This document shows, piece after piece, positions 1 through 5,898 of a stretch of DNA of 6,006 bases. The stretch comes from an uncultured Gammaproteobacteria bacterium (GTDB lineage: Bacteria > Pseudomonadota > Gammaproteobacteria > Nitrosococcales > Methylophagaceae). Within the stretch, counting starts at the first letter, position 1, and each line of letters opens with the position of its first letter. Made by a program: the position numbers and the translations under genes. The stretch spans positions 1-6,006 of the forward strand of contig CAJXPP010000140.1 in the NCBI GenBank assembly GCA_913058195.1. The letters are read 5' to 3'. The notes beneath the pieces are model-generated. The model had not been told where the DNA came from. It ran no database searches and saw nothing but the letters and a program-made list of their open reading frames with translations.

Positions 1-34
1 GTCTCGTGGGCTCGGAGATGTGTATAAGAGACAG
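1..34 (+). other. Illumina Nextera read-2 adapter (sequencing artefact)
   Basis: The first 34 bases match, from memory, the Nextera transposase read-2 adapter, ending in the 19-bp Tn5 mosaic end AGATGTGTATAAGAGACAG at 16-34. It is untrimmed library sequence and not genomic DNA. In the frame of the following gene it brings an in-frame TAA at 25-27, which artificially closes that reading frame. Genomic sequence starts at about position 35. Confidence 0.97.
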
Positions 35-36
35 CA

Positions 37-1140
37 ACAAATTCTATTTGCCAGGGGGAGCAGGTTTCCTATGTTTGGAATGAAATATTCGGTCTCGGAC
101 TTGAGATTGGGTTTGCTCACCAATCATTTAAGTGGACAAATAATGCCAAAGGTAATGCGGGTGTAGTCTGTATCGTAGTCGGTGTTCGTAATCCTTCTGA
201 TGAGAAGAAGTTAATATTTGATGGCATGCTTGTAAGGTCAGTTGAAAATATCAATGGATACCTAGCTTCTTCGGCTAATATTATCGTAGAAAAGTGTAAT
301 AAATCTATATCTGGATTTCCCAAAATTGTTTTGGGGAATCAGCCGCGAGATGATGGCCAGTTATTGCTGTCAAAGTTTGAAAAAGACGAATTGTTAGCTT
401 CCTATCCAAGTGCGTCCCCTTTAATTAAAAAGCTCTTCGGGGCTAGGGAATTCCTACAAGGGCACGAGAGGTGGTGTTTGTGGATTGAAGATAAAGATCT
501 GAAGTTAGCTCGATCAATACCGACAATCAGTGATCGCATAGATAGCGTGTATGAATTCAGGTGCTCATCAAGGGCTAAAACTACTCGCGGTTATAGTAAT
601 GTTCCTCATAAATTTGCACAGATAAGCCGCAAGGATAACTCAAAAGGTGTAATCATTATTCCTAAAGTGTCCTCAGTTAATCGAGATTATATACCTATCG
701 GTTTCCTGGGTGAGGATTGTATTGTCACTGATGCAGCTCAGACAATCCCTGAGCCATCACTATATATTTTCTCGATTCTCAATTCTCGTATGCATATGGC
801 TTGGGTGAGAGCTGTTGCAGGTAGGTTTAAAACTGATTACAGATACTCCATAGCTTTATGCTACAACCCATTCCCATTTCCAAAACTAAATAATCAAAAA
901 ATAAAGGAATTGGAATCTTTAGGGATGGGAGTGCTTACTGCTAGGGAAGAATACTCGTCCTTAACTATGAATAAGCTGTATTCATTGGAAGCTATGCCGG
1001 AAAGTTTGCGGATGGCTCATGAACGTCTGGATCAATATGTAGACTCTTTATATTCAAATAGTTATTTCGTTGGTGATGAAGAACGTTTGTCTATTTTATT
1101 TTCTATGTATCAAGAAATGACAGGAGATCAAAGTGCCTAA
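37..1140 (+). CDS. MmeI-like class I SAM-dependent DNA methyltransferase, C-terminal part (5' truncated by contig end)
   Basis: The frame is open from the adapter junction to the TAA at 1138-1140, giving about 367 residues. The ATG at 226 is internal, because family-typical sequence runs through the codons before it. Counting from codon 37, the fragment opens with TNSICQGEQV (1-10), the stretch that follows the catalytic NPP(F/Y) motif in MmeI-type adenine methyltransferases. It continues with FAHQSFKWTNNAKGNAG near 26-42, GNQPRDDGQ (100-108, entry to the target recognition domain), PKVSSVNRDYIPIGF (209-223), SRMHMAWVRAVAGRF (250-264) and NPFPFP (277-282). The family transfers a methyl group to N6 of adenine within a specific site, and some members carry an N-terminal PD-(D/E)XK nuclease. 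Full-length relatives are roughly 900 residues, so the SAM site, the NPP motif and any nuclease domain lie off the left edge. I therefore cannot say whether this is a modification-only enzyme or a fused type IIL/IIG-like enzyme. The helicase gene overlaps its 3' end, and the two are surely co-transcribed. Confidence 0.9.
   Translation, partial: TNSICQGEQVSYVWNEIFGLGLEIGFAHQSFKWTNNAKGNAGVVCIVVGVRNPSDEKKLIFDGMLVRSVENINGYLASSANIIVEKCNKSISGFPKIVLGNQPRDDGQLLLSKFEKDELLASYPSASPLIKKLFGAREFLQGHERWCLWIEDKDLKLARSIPTISDRIDSVYEFRCSSRAKTTRGYSNVPHKFAQISRKDNSKGVIIIPKVSSVNRDYIPIGFLGEDCIVTDAAQTIPEPSLYIFSILNSRMHMAWVRAVAGRFKTDYRYSIALCYNPFPFPKLNNQKIKELESLGMGVLTAREEYSSLTMNKLYSLEAMPESLRMAHERLDQYVDSLYSNSYFVGDEERLSILFSMYQEMTGDQSA
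1122..1127 (+). promoter_or_regulatory. Ribosome binding site setting the GTG start of the helicase
   Basis: AGGAGA lies 5 nt before the GTG at 1133, inside the last codons of the methyltransferase. It is the best Shine-Dalgarno match I noticed in the window. It supports GTG 1133 over the later in-frame ATG at 1193, which would remove the sequence leading into the helicase Q-motif region. Confidence 0.75.
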
Positions 1141-3064
1141 CTTAATTGATGTTACTTATGCCCAAACAGGGGAAAGCACCTCCACCAATGACATGGGTAT
1201 GCGAGCCATGCAGGCTCGTGCCTATGAGGCTAGAAATAACCAATACCTTTTGATTAAAGCACCTCCGGCTTCTGGTAAGTCCAGAGCCTTGATGTTTATT
1301 GCCTTGGACAAGATCATCAATCAGGGTGTTCAAAAAGCCATTGTTGCCGTTCCTGAACGTTCTATTGGTGGTTCTTTTAGCTCTGAGCCTTTGAGTGATT
1401 ATGGCTTTTTTACTGACTGGAATATTGAAGATAAAAATAATCTCTGTACCCCTGGAGGTGACGGTAACAATAGCAAGGTCACAGCATTAAAAAACTTCAT
1501 CAAGGGTGATGACAAGATACTTGTTTGTACCCATGCTACATTACGCTTTGCCTGTGCAGAACTTGAAGATGCTGCTTTCGATAATGTGCTTTTGGCCATT
1601 GATGAATTTCATCACGTTTCGGCTGATGGTGACAATGTACTGGGTGAAACACTACGTTCATTAATGGCCAATAGCAGCGCTCATATAATTGCTATGACAG
1701 GGTCATACTTTCGTGGTGATAGTGTTCCAGTGTTATTGCCTGAGGATGAAGCTAAGTTTTCCAAAGTCACATTTAATTATTATGAACAACTTAATGGTTA
1801 TGAATACTTAAAGTCATTGGGTATTGGCTATCACTTCTATCAAGGACGTTATACCGATGCCATAGGTGAAGTGCTAGATACTGATAAAAAAACCATTGTG
1901 CATATCCCTAATGTGAATACAGGTGAATCTACCAAAGATAAATATGATGAAGTGGATTCAATTATTGATACGATTGGCGACTTTCAAAGCAAAGACCCTG
2001 AGACAGGGGTTATCACGATAAAACGTAAAGGTGATGGTAAGCTGATTAAGCTGGCCGATCTGGTTCACGATGAGCCAAAAGATCGAGATAAGATTGTTGA
2101 GTACCTACGCAATATTAAGAGTCTGGATGATATGGATGTGATTGTCGCTCTGGGCATGGCTAAAGAGGGTTTTGACTGGTCTTATTGTGAGCATTCTCTA
2201 ACGATTGGCTATCGAGGCTCATTAACTGAAGTTATTCAGATCATTGGACGCTGTACTCGTGATAGTGACAATAAAACCCATGCCCAGTTTACTAACTTAA
2301 TCGCCCAGCCTGATGCAGAAGATGATCTAGTTAAAGTTGCTGTTAATAATATGCTTAAAGCGATTACTTGTTCTTTATTGATGGAACAGGTATTAGCACC
2401 TAATTTTAAGTTTAAAACTAAGTTGACTGGTGATGTGGAGGCGACACCTCCAGGAACAATGAAGGTAGGCGGTTTTAAAGAGCCAAGTACTCAGCGTACC
2501 AAGGATATTGTTGAATCTGACCTAGCTGATTTGAAAGCAGCTATTTTGCAGGACGATAAGATCATTGCAGCTTCTGCTGGGGCTGTAGATCCTGAGGTGG
2601 TCAATAAAGTTTTAATCCCTAAGATCATCCAAGTTAAATATCCTGATTTGACTGCTGAGGAAGTTGAAGAGATACGTCAACATGTTGTTGTGGACTCAGT
2701 TATTAGCACTGGAGAAATAAAGGAGGAGGGGGGTAAGAAATTTATCCGTATGGCAGATAAATTTGTCAATATTGAAGACCTTAATATTGACCTGATTGAC
2801 AGTATTAATCCCTTCCAGAAAGCCTTTGAGATATTGTCTAAATCGGTAACGACTAATGTATTGAAATTAATACAAGAGTCGATTGAATCAACTCGTATCC
2901 AAATGGACTTTGAAGAAGCCAAGATTCTGTGGCCTAAGGTTAATGTTTTTGTGAAAGAAAAAGGCCGTCATCCTGAGTTGGATGCTTCTGATCTCATGGA
3001 ACGTCGTTTAGCTCAATGTTTGATATGGATTAAACAAAAACAAAGGGAAAAGGTTGAAGCATAA
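1133..3064 (+). CDS. DEAD/DEAH-box SF2 helicase of a restriction-modification-like operon
   Basis: This is a 643-residue cytoplasmic SF2 helicase/translocase. Visible motifs are Walker A APPASGKS (43-50), Walker B DEFHH (157-161, a DEAH variant), motif III TGS (189-191), motif V MAKEGFDW (342-349) and motif VI QIIGRCTRD (369-377) with both arginines. The two RecA-like domains thus span about 25-400 and look catalytically intact. Residues 400-643 match no domain I can name. The last part, FVKEKGRHPELD onward (606-633), resembles the N-terminus of the neighbouring nuclease. The start is GTG, with AGGAGA 5 nt upstream and an 8-nt overlap with the methyltransferase; the stop TAA abuts the nuclease ATG. 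By analogy with type I and III restriction motors, I infer that it uses ATP to translocate on or unwind DNA and feeds the GIY-YIG partner. It has no nuclease motif of its own that I can see. Confidence 0.9.
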   Translation: MPNLIDVTYAQTGESTSTNDMGMRAMQARAYEARNNQYLLIKAPPASGKSRALMFIALDKIINQGVQKAIVAVPERSIGGSFSSEPLSDYGFFTDWNIEDKNNLCTPGGDGNNSKVTALKNFIKGDDKILVCTHATLRFACAELEDAAFDNVLLAIDEFHHVSADGDNVLGETLRSLMANSSAHIIAMTGSYFRGDSVPVLLPEDEAKFSKVTFNYYEQLNGYEYLKSLGIGYHFYQGRYTDAIGEVLDTDKKTIVHIPNVNTGESTKDKYDEVDSIIDTIGDFQSKDPETGVITIKRKGDGKLIKLADLVHDEPKDRDKIVEYLRNIKSLDDMDVIVALGMAKEGFDWSYCEHSLTIGYRGSLTEVIQIIGRCTRDSDNKTHAQFTNLIAQPDAEDDLVKVAVNNMLKAITCSLLMEQVLAPNFKFKTKLTGDVEATPPGTMKVGGFKEPSTQRTKDIVESDLADLKAAILQDDKIIAASAGAVDPEVVNKVLIPKIIQVKYPDLTAEEVEEIRQHVVVDSVISTGEIKEEGGKKFIRMADKFVNIEDLNIDLIDSINPFQKAFEILSKSVTTNVLKLIQESIESTRIQMDFEEAKILWPKVNVFVKEKGRHPELDASDLMERRLAQCLIWIKQKQREKVEA

Positions 3065-4282
3065 ATGGAATTAAATGATTTTCTGGATTTTGTCAGCAGT
3101 AATGATGAGCAGGGGCTGCTAAAGGTTAAGGCGAAAACTTCAGCACCTACTGCGGATGAGCATCTACTAGCTAAGTTTAATGAGATTAATGAATTCGTTT
3201 CAGCTAATGGCCGTGAGCCAGAAGCTGATATGGCTAATGTTCCTGAATACATGTTGAACCAGCGCCTTAATGCGATCCGGGGTAATGATGAGCAATGTGA
3301 GTCACTGAGAGAAGCTGATACACACGGGTTGCTACCAGATACTCTTGTCTCTGCGGTTTTGGAACCTAAACCTGACTATAAGGCCGAGCCTAAAGAGATT
3401 AATTCTCTAGATGATATCTTCTCTGATGACTCCCTAGGTTTACTAGATGAGGGTTCTGAAAGTATATTTGAAATACGCAATGTACCGAAGACTATTGAGA
3501 TGCCTGACAAAATGGCTAGGCGTAAGCGCTGTGAAGATTTTGAACAGTTTGAAAAACTGTTCAAAACTTGCCATGAAGATCTGAAATCAGGTGAAAGAGA
3601 ACAGCATAAGTTTACTGGTGAGCAACAAATACAACAGGGACAGTTCTTCGTTCTTCATGGTGTCATGTGCTATGTCGCTGATTTGGGAGAAAGAATTAAG
3701 AAGAATGGAAAAGTAAATGCCAGGCTTCATTTGATATTCGAGAACGGTACTGAGTCGGATATGCTACTACGCTCATTAGCCACTGAGCTATATAAAGATG
3801 AAACTGGCAGAAGAATATTACCCAAGGCCGAGGATGCTCTAGACGGAATGCTGGGCATCCAAGAAGATGACGATGAGGCTACAGGCTATATCTACATTCT
3901 CCAGTCTTTGAGTACCAATCCTGATATTAACTCTATCCAAAACCTCTACAAGATTGGTTACGCCACAACTACAGTTGAGAAGCGTATAGCTAATGCGGAG
4001 AAGGAGCCTACCTATTTGATGGCACCCGTGCATCATGTATCGTCATATAAGTGTTTCAATATGAACGCTCAGAAATTTGAGAATTTGTTACACACTTTTT
4101 TTGGTCGAGCATGTTTAGAGATCGAAATAGTCGATTTAGATGGAAAGGTATGCAGACCCAGAGAATGGTTCATTGCACCTTTGAAATCTATCGAAACAGC
4201 TATCCAACTACTCATTAATCGTGAAATAGTAAATTATCGTTATGATGAGACAGTTAACGAAATAGTTGAAATTATAGGGTGA
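3065..4282 (+). CDS. GIY-YIG nuclease family protein (T5orf172-like C-terminal domain)
   Basis: The 405-residue protein ends in a GIY-YIG domain (about 273-380). GYIYIL (274-279) supplies the GIY strand and LYKIGYA (294-300) the YIG strand. R307 in VEKRIANAEKEP is the probable catalytic arginine, and E339 in QKFENLLHTFF the probable metal-binding glutamate. PREWF (365-369) follows, as is typical of the T5orf172/MUG113 branch. Key residues are present, so an active endonuclease is likely. Upstream, 38-71 resembles the helicase C-terminus, 114-130 is an acidic linker (SLDDIFSDDSLGLLDE), 140-175 is charged and probably helical, and 193-240 looks beta-rich with RLHLIFENGTES at 220-231. ATG directly follows the helicase TAA. 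The only ribosome binding site candidate is weak (AAAAGG, 11 nt away), so translation probably depends on coupling to the helicase. Likely role: DNA-cleaving subunit of the preceding methyltransferase-helicase system. The coding sequence contains a strong hairpin at 3538-3566, and its frame stays open for 57 codons beyond the TGA. Confidence 0.9.
   Translation: MELNDFLDFVSSNDEQGLLKVKAKTSAPTADEHLLAKFNEINEFVSANGREPEADMANVPEYMLNQRLNAIRGNDEQCESLREADTHGLLPDTLVSAVLEPKPDYKAEPKEINSLDDIFSDDSLGLLDEGSESIFEIRNVPKTIEMPDKMARRKRCEDFEQFEKLFKTCHEDLKSGEREQHKFTGEQQIQQGQFFVLHGVMCYVADLGERIKKNGKVNARLHLIFENGTESDMLLRSLATELYKDETGRRILPKAEDALDGMLGIQEDDDEATGYIYILQSLSTNPDINSIQNLYKIGYATTTVEKRIANAEKEPTYLMAPVHHVSSYKCFNMNAQKFENLLHTFFGRACLEIEIVDLDGKVCRPREWFIAPLKSIETAIQLLINREIVNYRYDETVNEIVEIIG
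3538..3566. repeat. Perfect 13-bp inverted repeat with GAA loop inside the nuclease gene
   Basis: TTTTGAACAGTTT (3538-3550) and its exact reverse complement AAACTGTTCAAAA (3554-3566) flank the triloop GAA. The stem has 13 Watson-Crick pairs, four of them G-C, and ends at an A/C mismatch. It encodes residues of the charged segment DFEQFEKLFK (158-167), so part of the symmetry could follow from the repeated Phe-Glu and Phe-Lys codons. No T-run comparable to an intrinsic terminator follows it. Confidence 0.9.
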
Positions 4283-4291
4283 ACCATATTT

Positions 4292-4456
4292 ATGCTATTT
4301 TTTTCGAAGAGCATTTTAATAAGAACTACCTTAAATATGACTGCAAATGAAATATGCAAAGCATCTTTGAAAATCAGTAAAAATCCATTACTGATCGCAC
4401 AAGCTGATACATTTAGTTTTTTAGAAAAAACACGGGATTTATATCATGAGTTATAA
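4292..4456 (+). CDS. Candidate small protein, 54 residues, bridging nuclease and Sel1 genes
   Basis: ATG 4292 to TAA 4454-4456 fills the apparent gap between the nuclease stop (9 nt upstream) and the Sel1 gene, whose start it overlaps by 11 nt. A possible ribosome binding site, AGGGTG (4276-4281), lies 10 nt before the ATG. The product begins MLFFSKSILIRTTLNMTANE and ends in a charged helix-like stretch, FSFLEKTRDLYHEL. The segment TANEICKASLKISKNPL faintly recalls the helix-turn-helix of recombinases (ANEI-KALKIS pattern), but this is too weak to name. The frame is the same as that of the nuclease, so it could also be an in-frame C-terminal extension cut off by the TGA at 4280-4282, or a remnant of a decayed gene. 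Gene-like spacing and overlap favour a real, translationally coupled ORF, but no family is recognised. Confidence 0.4.
   Translation: MLFFSKSILIRTTLNMTANEICKASLKISKNPLLIAQADTFSFLEKTRDLYHEL
4373..4395. repeat. 8-bp inverted repeat upstream of the Sel1 gene
   Basis: ATCAGTAA (4373-4380) and TTACTGAT (4388-4395) form a perfect 8-bp inverted repeat around a 7-nt loop, 50 nt before the Sel1 start. No T-run follows directly, so it is not a standard intrinsic terminator. It could be an operator for the downstream genes or chance in AT-rich DNA. It also lies within the candidate small ORF. Confidence 0.35.
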
Positions 4457-5480
4457 GCGGTTTTTAAAGGATTTAAGGGAGTGTGAAATATTTGCGGCAC
4501 AAGGAAACATTGATGCGCAGTTTGCTCTGGGCTTAAGGTATGAATCAGGCATTGACGTGATACAAGGCGCTACGAGAGCGATTTTTTGGTATCAAAAGGG
4601 TGCGGAGCAGGGAGACAGTCGTTCTCAAGTCAATTTAGGACTGATGTATTCTCGTGGTTCAGGGGTAAAACAAGACTATACACAGGCACTTCATTGGTAT
4701 TCTAAATCTGCTAAGGCAGGTAATGAGCATGGTCAGTACTATTTAGGTGTTGCTTATGCTAATGGTCATGGCGTAAGTGTAGATGAAAAGGAAGCATATA
4801 TATGCTTTCGCTTAGCGGCTTTACATGGCAGTGAGCAGGCAATAGAAACTTTATACCATTCGCCCAAAGAAGAAGAGTTTAGAGTGATGGAAGGTTATCC
4901 ACGCTCAATGCAAAACCAATTGATTGGACATTTTCGAACTCTTATCAATAAGTCTTTTCATAACCAAGAGTTCATGGCTGAGCTTTTTAAAGACTCGAGC
5001 TTGTTAGATAATATGCCATTATCTGAGTTTGAGAAACTTCAGACCAGTACAATTTGTATGGCCTTATATTTATCCTACAGGGGCGCTCTCGAATCATTTC
5101 TTACGGAGCATAATAATAAGTTTAAAAGCACTGAGTTGATGGAGTCATATATGGTTGATGTGTATGAACTATTCGAAAGTATTGTTTATGCAGAAAAAAA
5201 ATCAATTGTATTGCCAACTTATGTTGACGATGAGTATTTTTATAGATGGCGAAGGCGATATGAATCCAGCGTATTGGAAGAAAAAGATGCTTTTAAAGTA
5301 GCGGTTTTAACGGCTTATTTGAGCCAAGTGACTTTTGAATATGAGGAGGAGCCAAAAGTTAATATGTCCGCACCAGAGTTGGCCTTTTTAGGTGGTGCTA
5401 TTTATGATGAATATGTGGTCGCTTTTCGGGACTATCTTGGCGAGCAAGTGCTTAGTCTTGATAAGAAGGTACTTAGTTAA
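4446..5480 (+). CDS. Sel1-like repeat protein with unrecognised C-terminal domain
   Basis: The 344-residue protein carries three Sel1-like (TPR-related) repeats of exactly 36 residues: 20-55, 56-91 and 92-127. Each begins at an equivalent glycine (G20, G56, G92) and shows the ALG-x(2)-Y / A-x(2)-WY-x-K-x-A pattern, for example NLGLMYSRGSGV and ALHWYSKSAKAG. Such repeats form alpha-helical solenoids that bind partner proteins. There is no signal peptide or membrane segment, since the N-terminus MSYKRFLKDL is charged, so a cytoplasmic location is expected, unlike the secreted Sel1 proteins. Residues 134-344 are acidic, probably helical, and match no domain I recognise. The start has only a weak GGGA (4434-4437) 8 nt upstream. 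The gene lies on the same strand as the defence trio and 4 nt before the DUF3293 gene. It is a scaffold or regulator by inference only; a role in the defence system is possible but undemonstrated. Confidence 0.85.
   Translation: MSYKRFLKDLRECEIFAAQGNIDAQFALGLRYESGIDVIQGATRAIFWYQKGAEQGDSRSQVNLGLMYSRGSGVKQDYTQALHWYSKSAKAGNEHGQYYLGVAYANGHGVSVDEKEAYICFRLAALHGSEQAIETLYHSPKEEEFRVMEGYPRSMQNQLIGHFRTLINKSFHNQEFMAELFKDSSLLDNMPLSEFEKLQTSTICMALYLSYRGALESFLTEHNNKFKSTELMESYMVDVYELFESIVYAEKKSIVLPTYVDDEYFYRWRRRYESSVLEEKDAFKVAVLTAYLSQVTFEYEEEPKVNMSAPELAFLGGAIYDEYVVAFRDYLGEQVLSLDKKVLS
4792..4807. repeat. 16-bp perfect palindrome in the Sel1 gene
   Basis: AAGCATATATATGCTT reads identically on both strands with no spacer. 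It lies in the codons following the third Sel1 repeat core (EAYICF). Alternating AT makes chance likely, but the site could also serve as a dimeric-protein target. Confidence 0.6.
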
Positions 5481-5484
5481 TTAA

Positions 5485-5877
5485 ATGAACCCTATATATT
5501 TTGATACCTTTTTTTCTTGTGATGAGCCGTTTATAAATCAACCCGATGAATTTGCTGTAATTACAGCCTATGCTACGACGGGTGAAAAGTGGTCTGATGA
5601 GAAAAATTTTCAGGCGGATAATGCACTAAAAGAGTTTTTAGATGCGCGCTTTAAATGGGTAAAGAGAATCACCGGTTACGCACCTGAAACTGGTCATGCT
5701 GAGCCGGGTTGGGCAGTTGATTGTGGTTGGTTAGAAAGTTGTGAAGTTGGCCTAAGGTTTAATCAAGATGCTATTTATTATGTTACAGGTGACAAGCTAT
5801 CCGTTAGTTACTGTGATGAAAGGCGTGAGATGGTTTATGTAGGGGGATTTTCAAAACAAACAGGGGTACAAGGCTAG
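5485..5877 (+). CDS. DUF3293 family protein
   Basis: This 130-residue cytoplasmic protein resembles the DUF3293 family, whose function is unknown. Recognisable features are EFAVITAY (22-29), a conserved N-x(4)-N stretch leading into a helix (41-52, NFQADNALKEFL), TGYAPETGHAEPGW (63-76, with the conserved H71 and E73), and GLRFNQDAIYYV (89-100, F-x-Q-x-A-I). A strand ending LSVSYC follows at 105-110. The length is normal for the family and there is no sign of truncation. Its ATG is 4 nt after the Sel1 stop and has no good ribosome binding site of its own (nearest AAGG is 15 nt away), so translation is probably coupled to the Sel1 gene. Its TAG converges on the integrase stop with a 21-bp gap. 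DUF3293 proteins occur, as I recall, in many gammaproteobacterial chromosomes, so it might be host sequence or island cargo. Confidence 0.75.
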   Translation: MNPIYFDTFFSCDEPFINQPDEFAVITAYATTGEKWSDEKNFQADNALKEFLDARFKWVKRITGYAPETGHAEPGWAVDCGWLESCEVGLRFNQDAIYYVTGDKLSVSYCDERREMVYVGGFSKQTGVQG

Positions 5878-5898
5878 TCAGCAACCCTTTTTTGCCTG

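Noticed and set aside
16..34. Tn5 mosaic end as evidence of a natural transposon
   Set aside because: It is part of the full 34-nt Nextera adapter at the very end of the contig.
226..1140. ATG at 226 as the true start of the first gene
   Set aside because: Family-typical methyltransferase sequence (TNSICQGEQV, TNNAK) is encoded in the same frame upstream as far as the adapter junction, so 226 is an internal methionine.
117..4036. Several minus-strand open frames of 60-80 codons
   Set aside because: Each lies opposite a strongly supported + strand gene, has no recognisable domain, and looks like a shadow frame.
4292..4314. ATGCT/AGCAT arms after the nuclease stop as a terminator
   Set aside because: Only 5 bp with a 13-nt loop and a T-run in the loop rather than after the stem; not a credible terminator.
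4367..4395. Promoter for the Sel1 gene (TTGAAA at 4367-4372)
   Set aside because: No acceptable -10 hexamer lies at 16-18 nt spacing.
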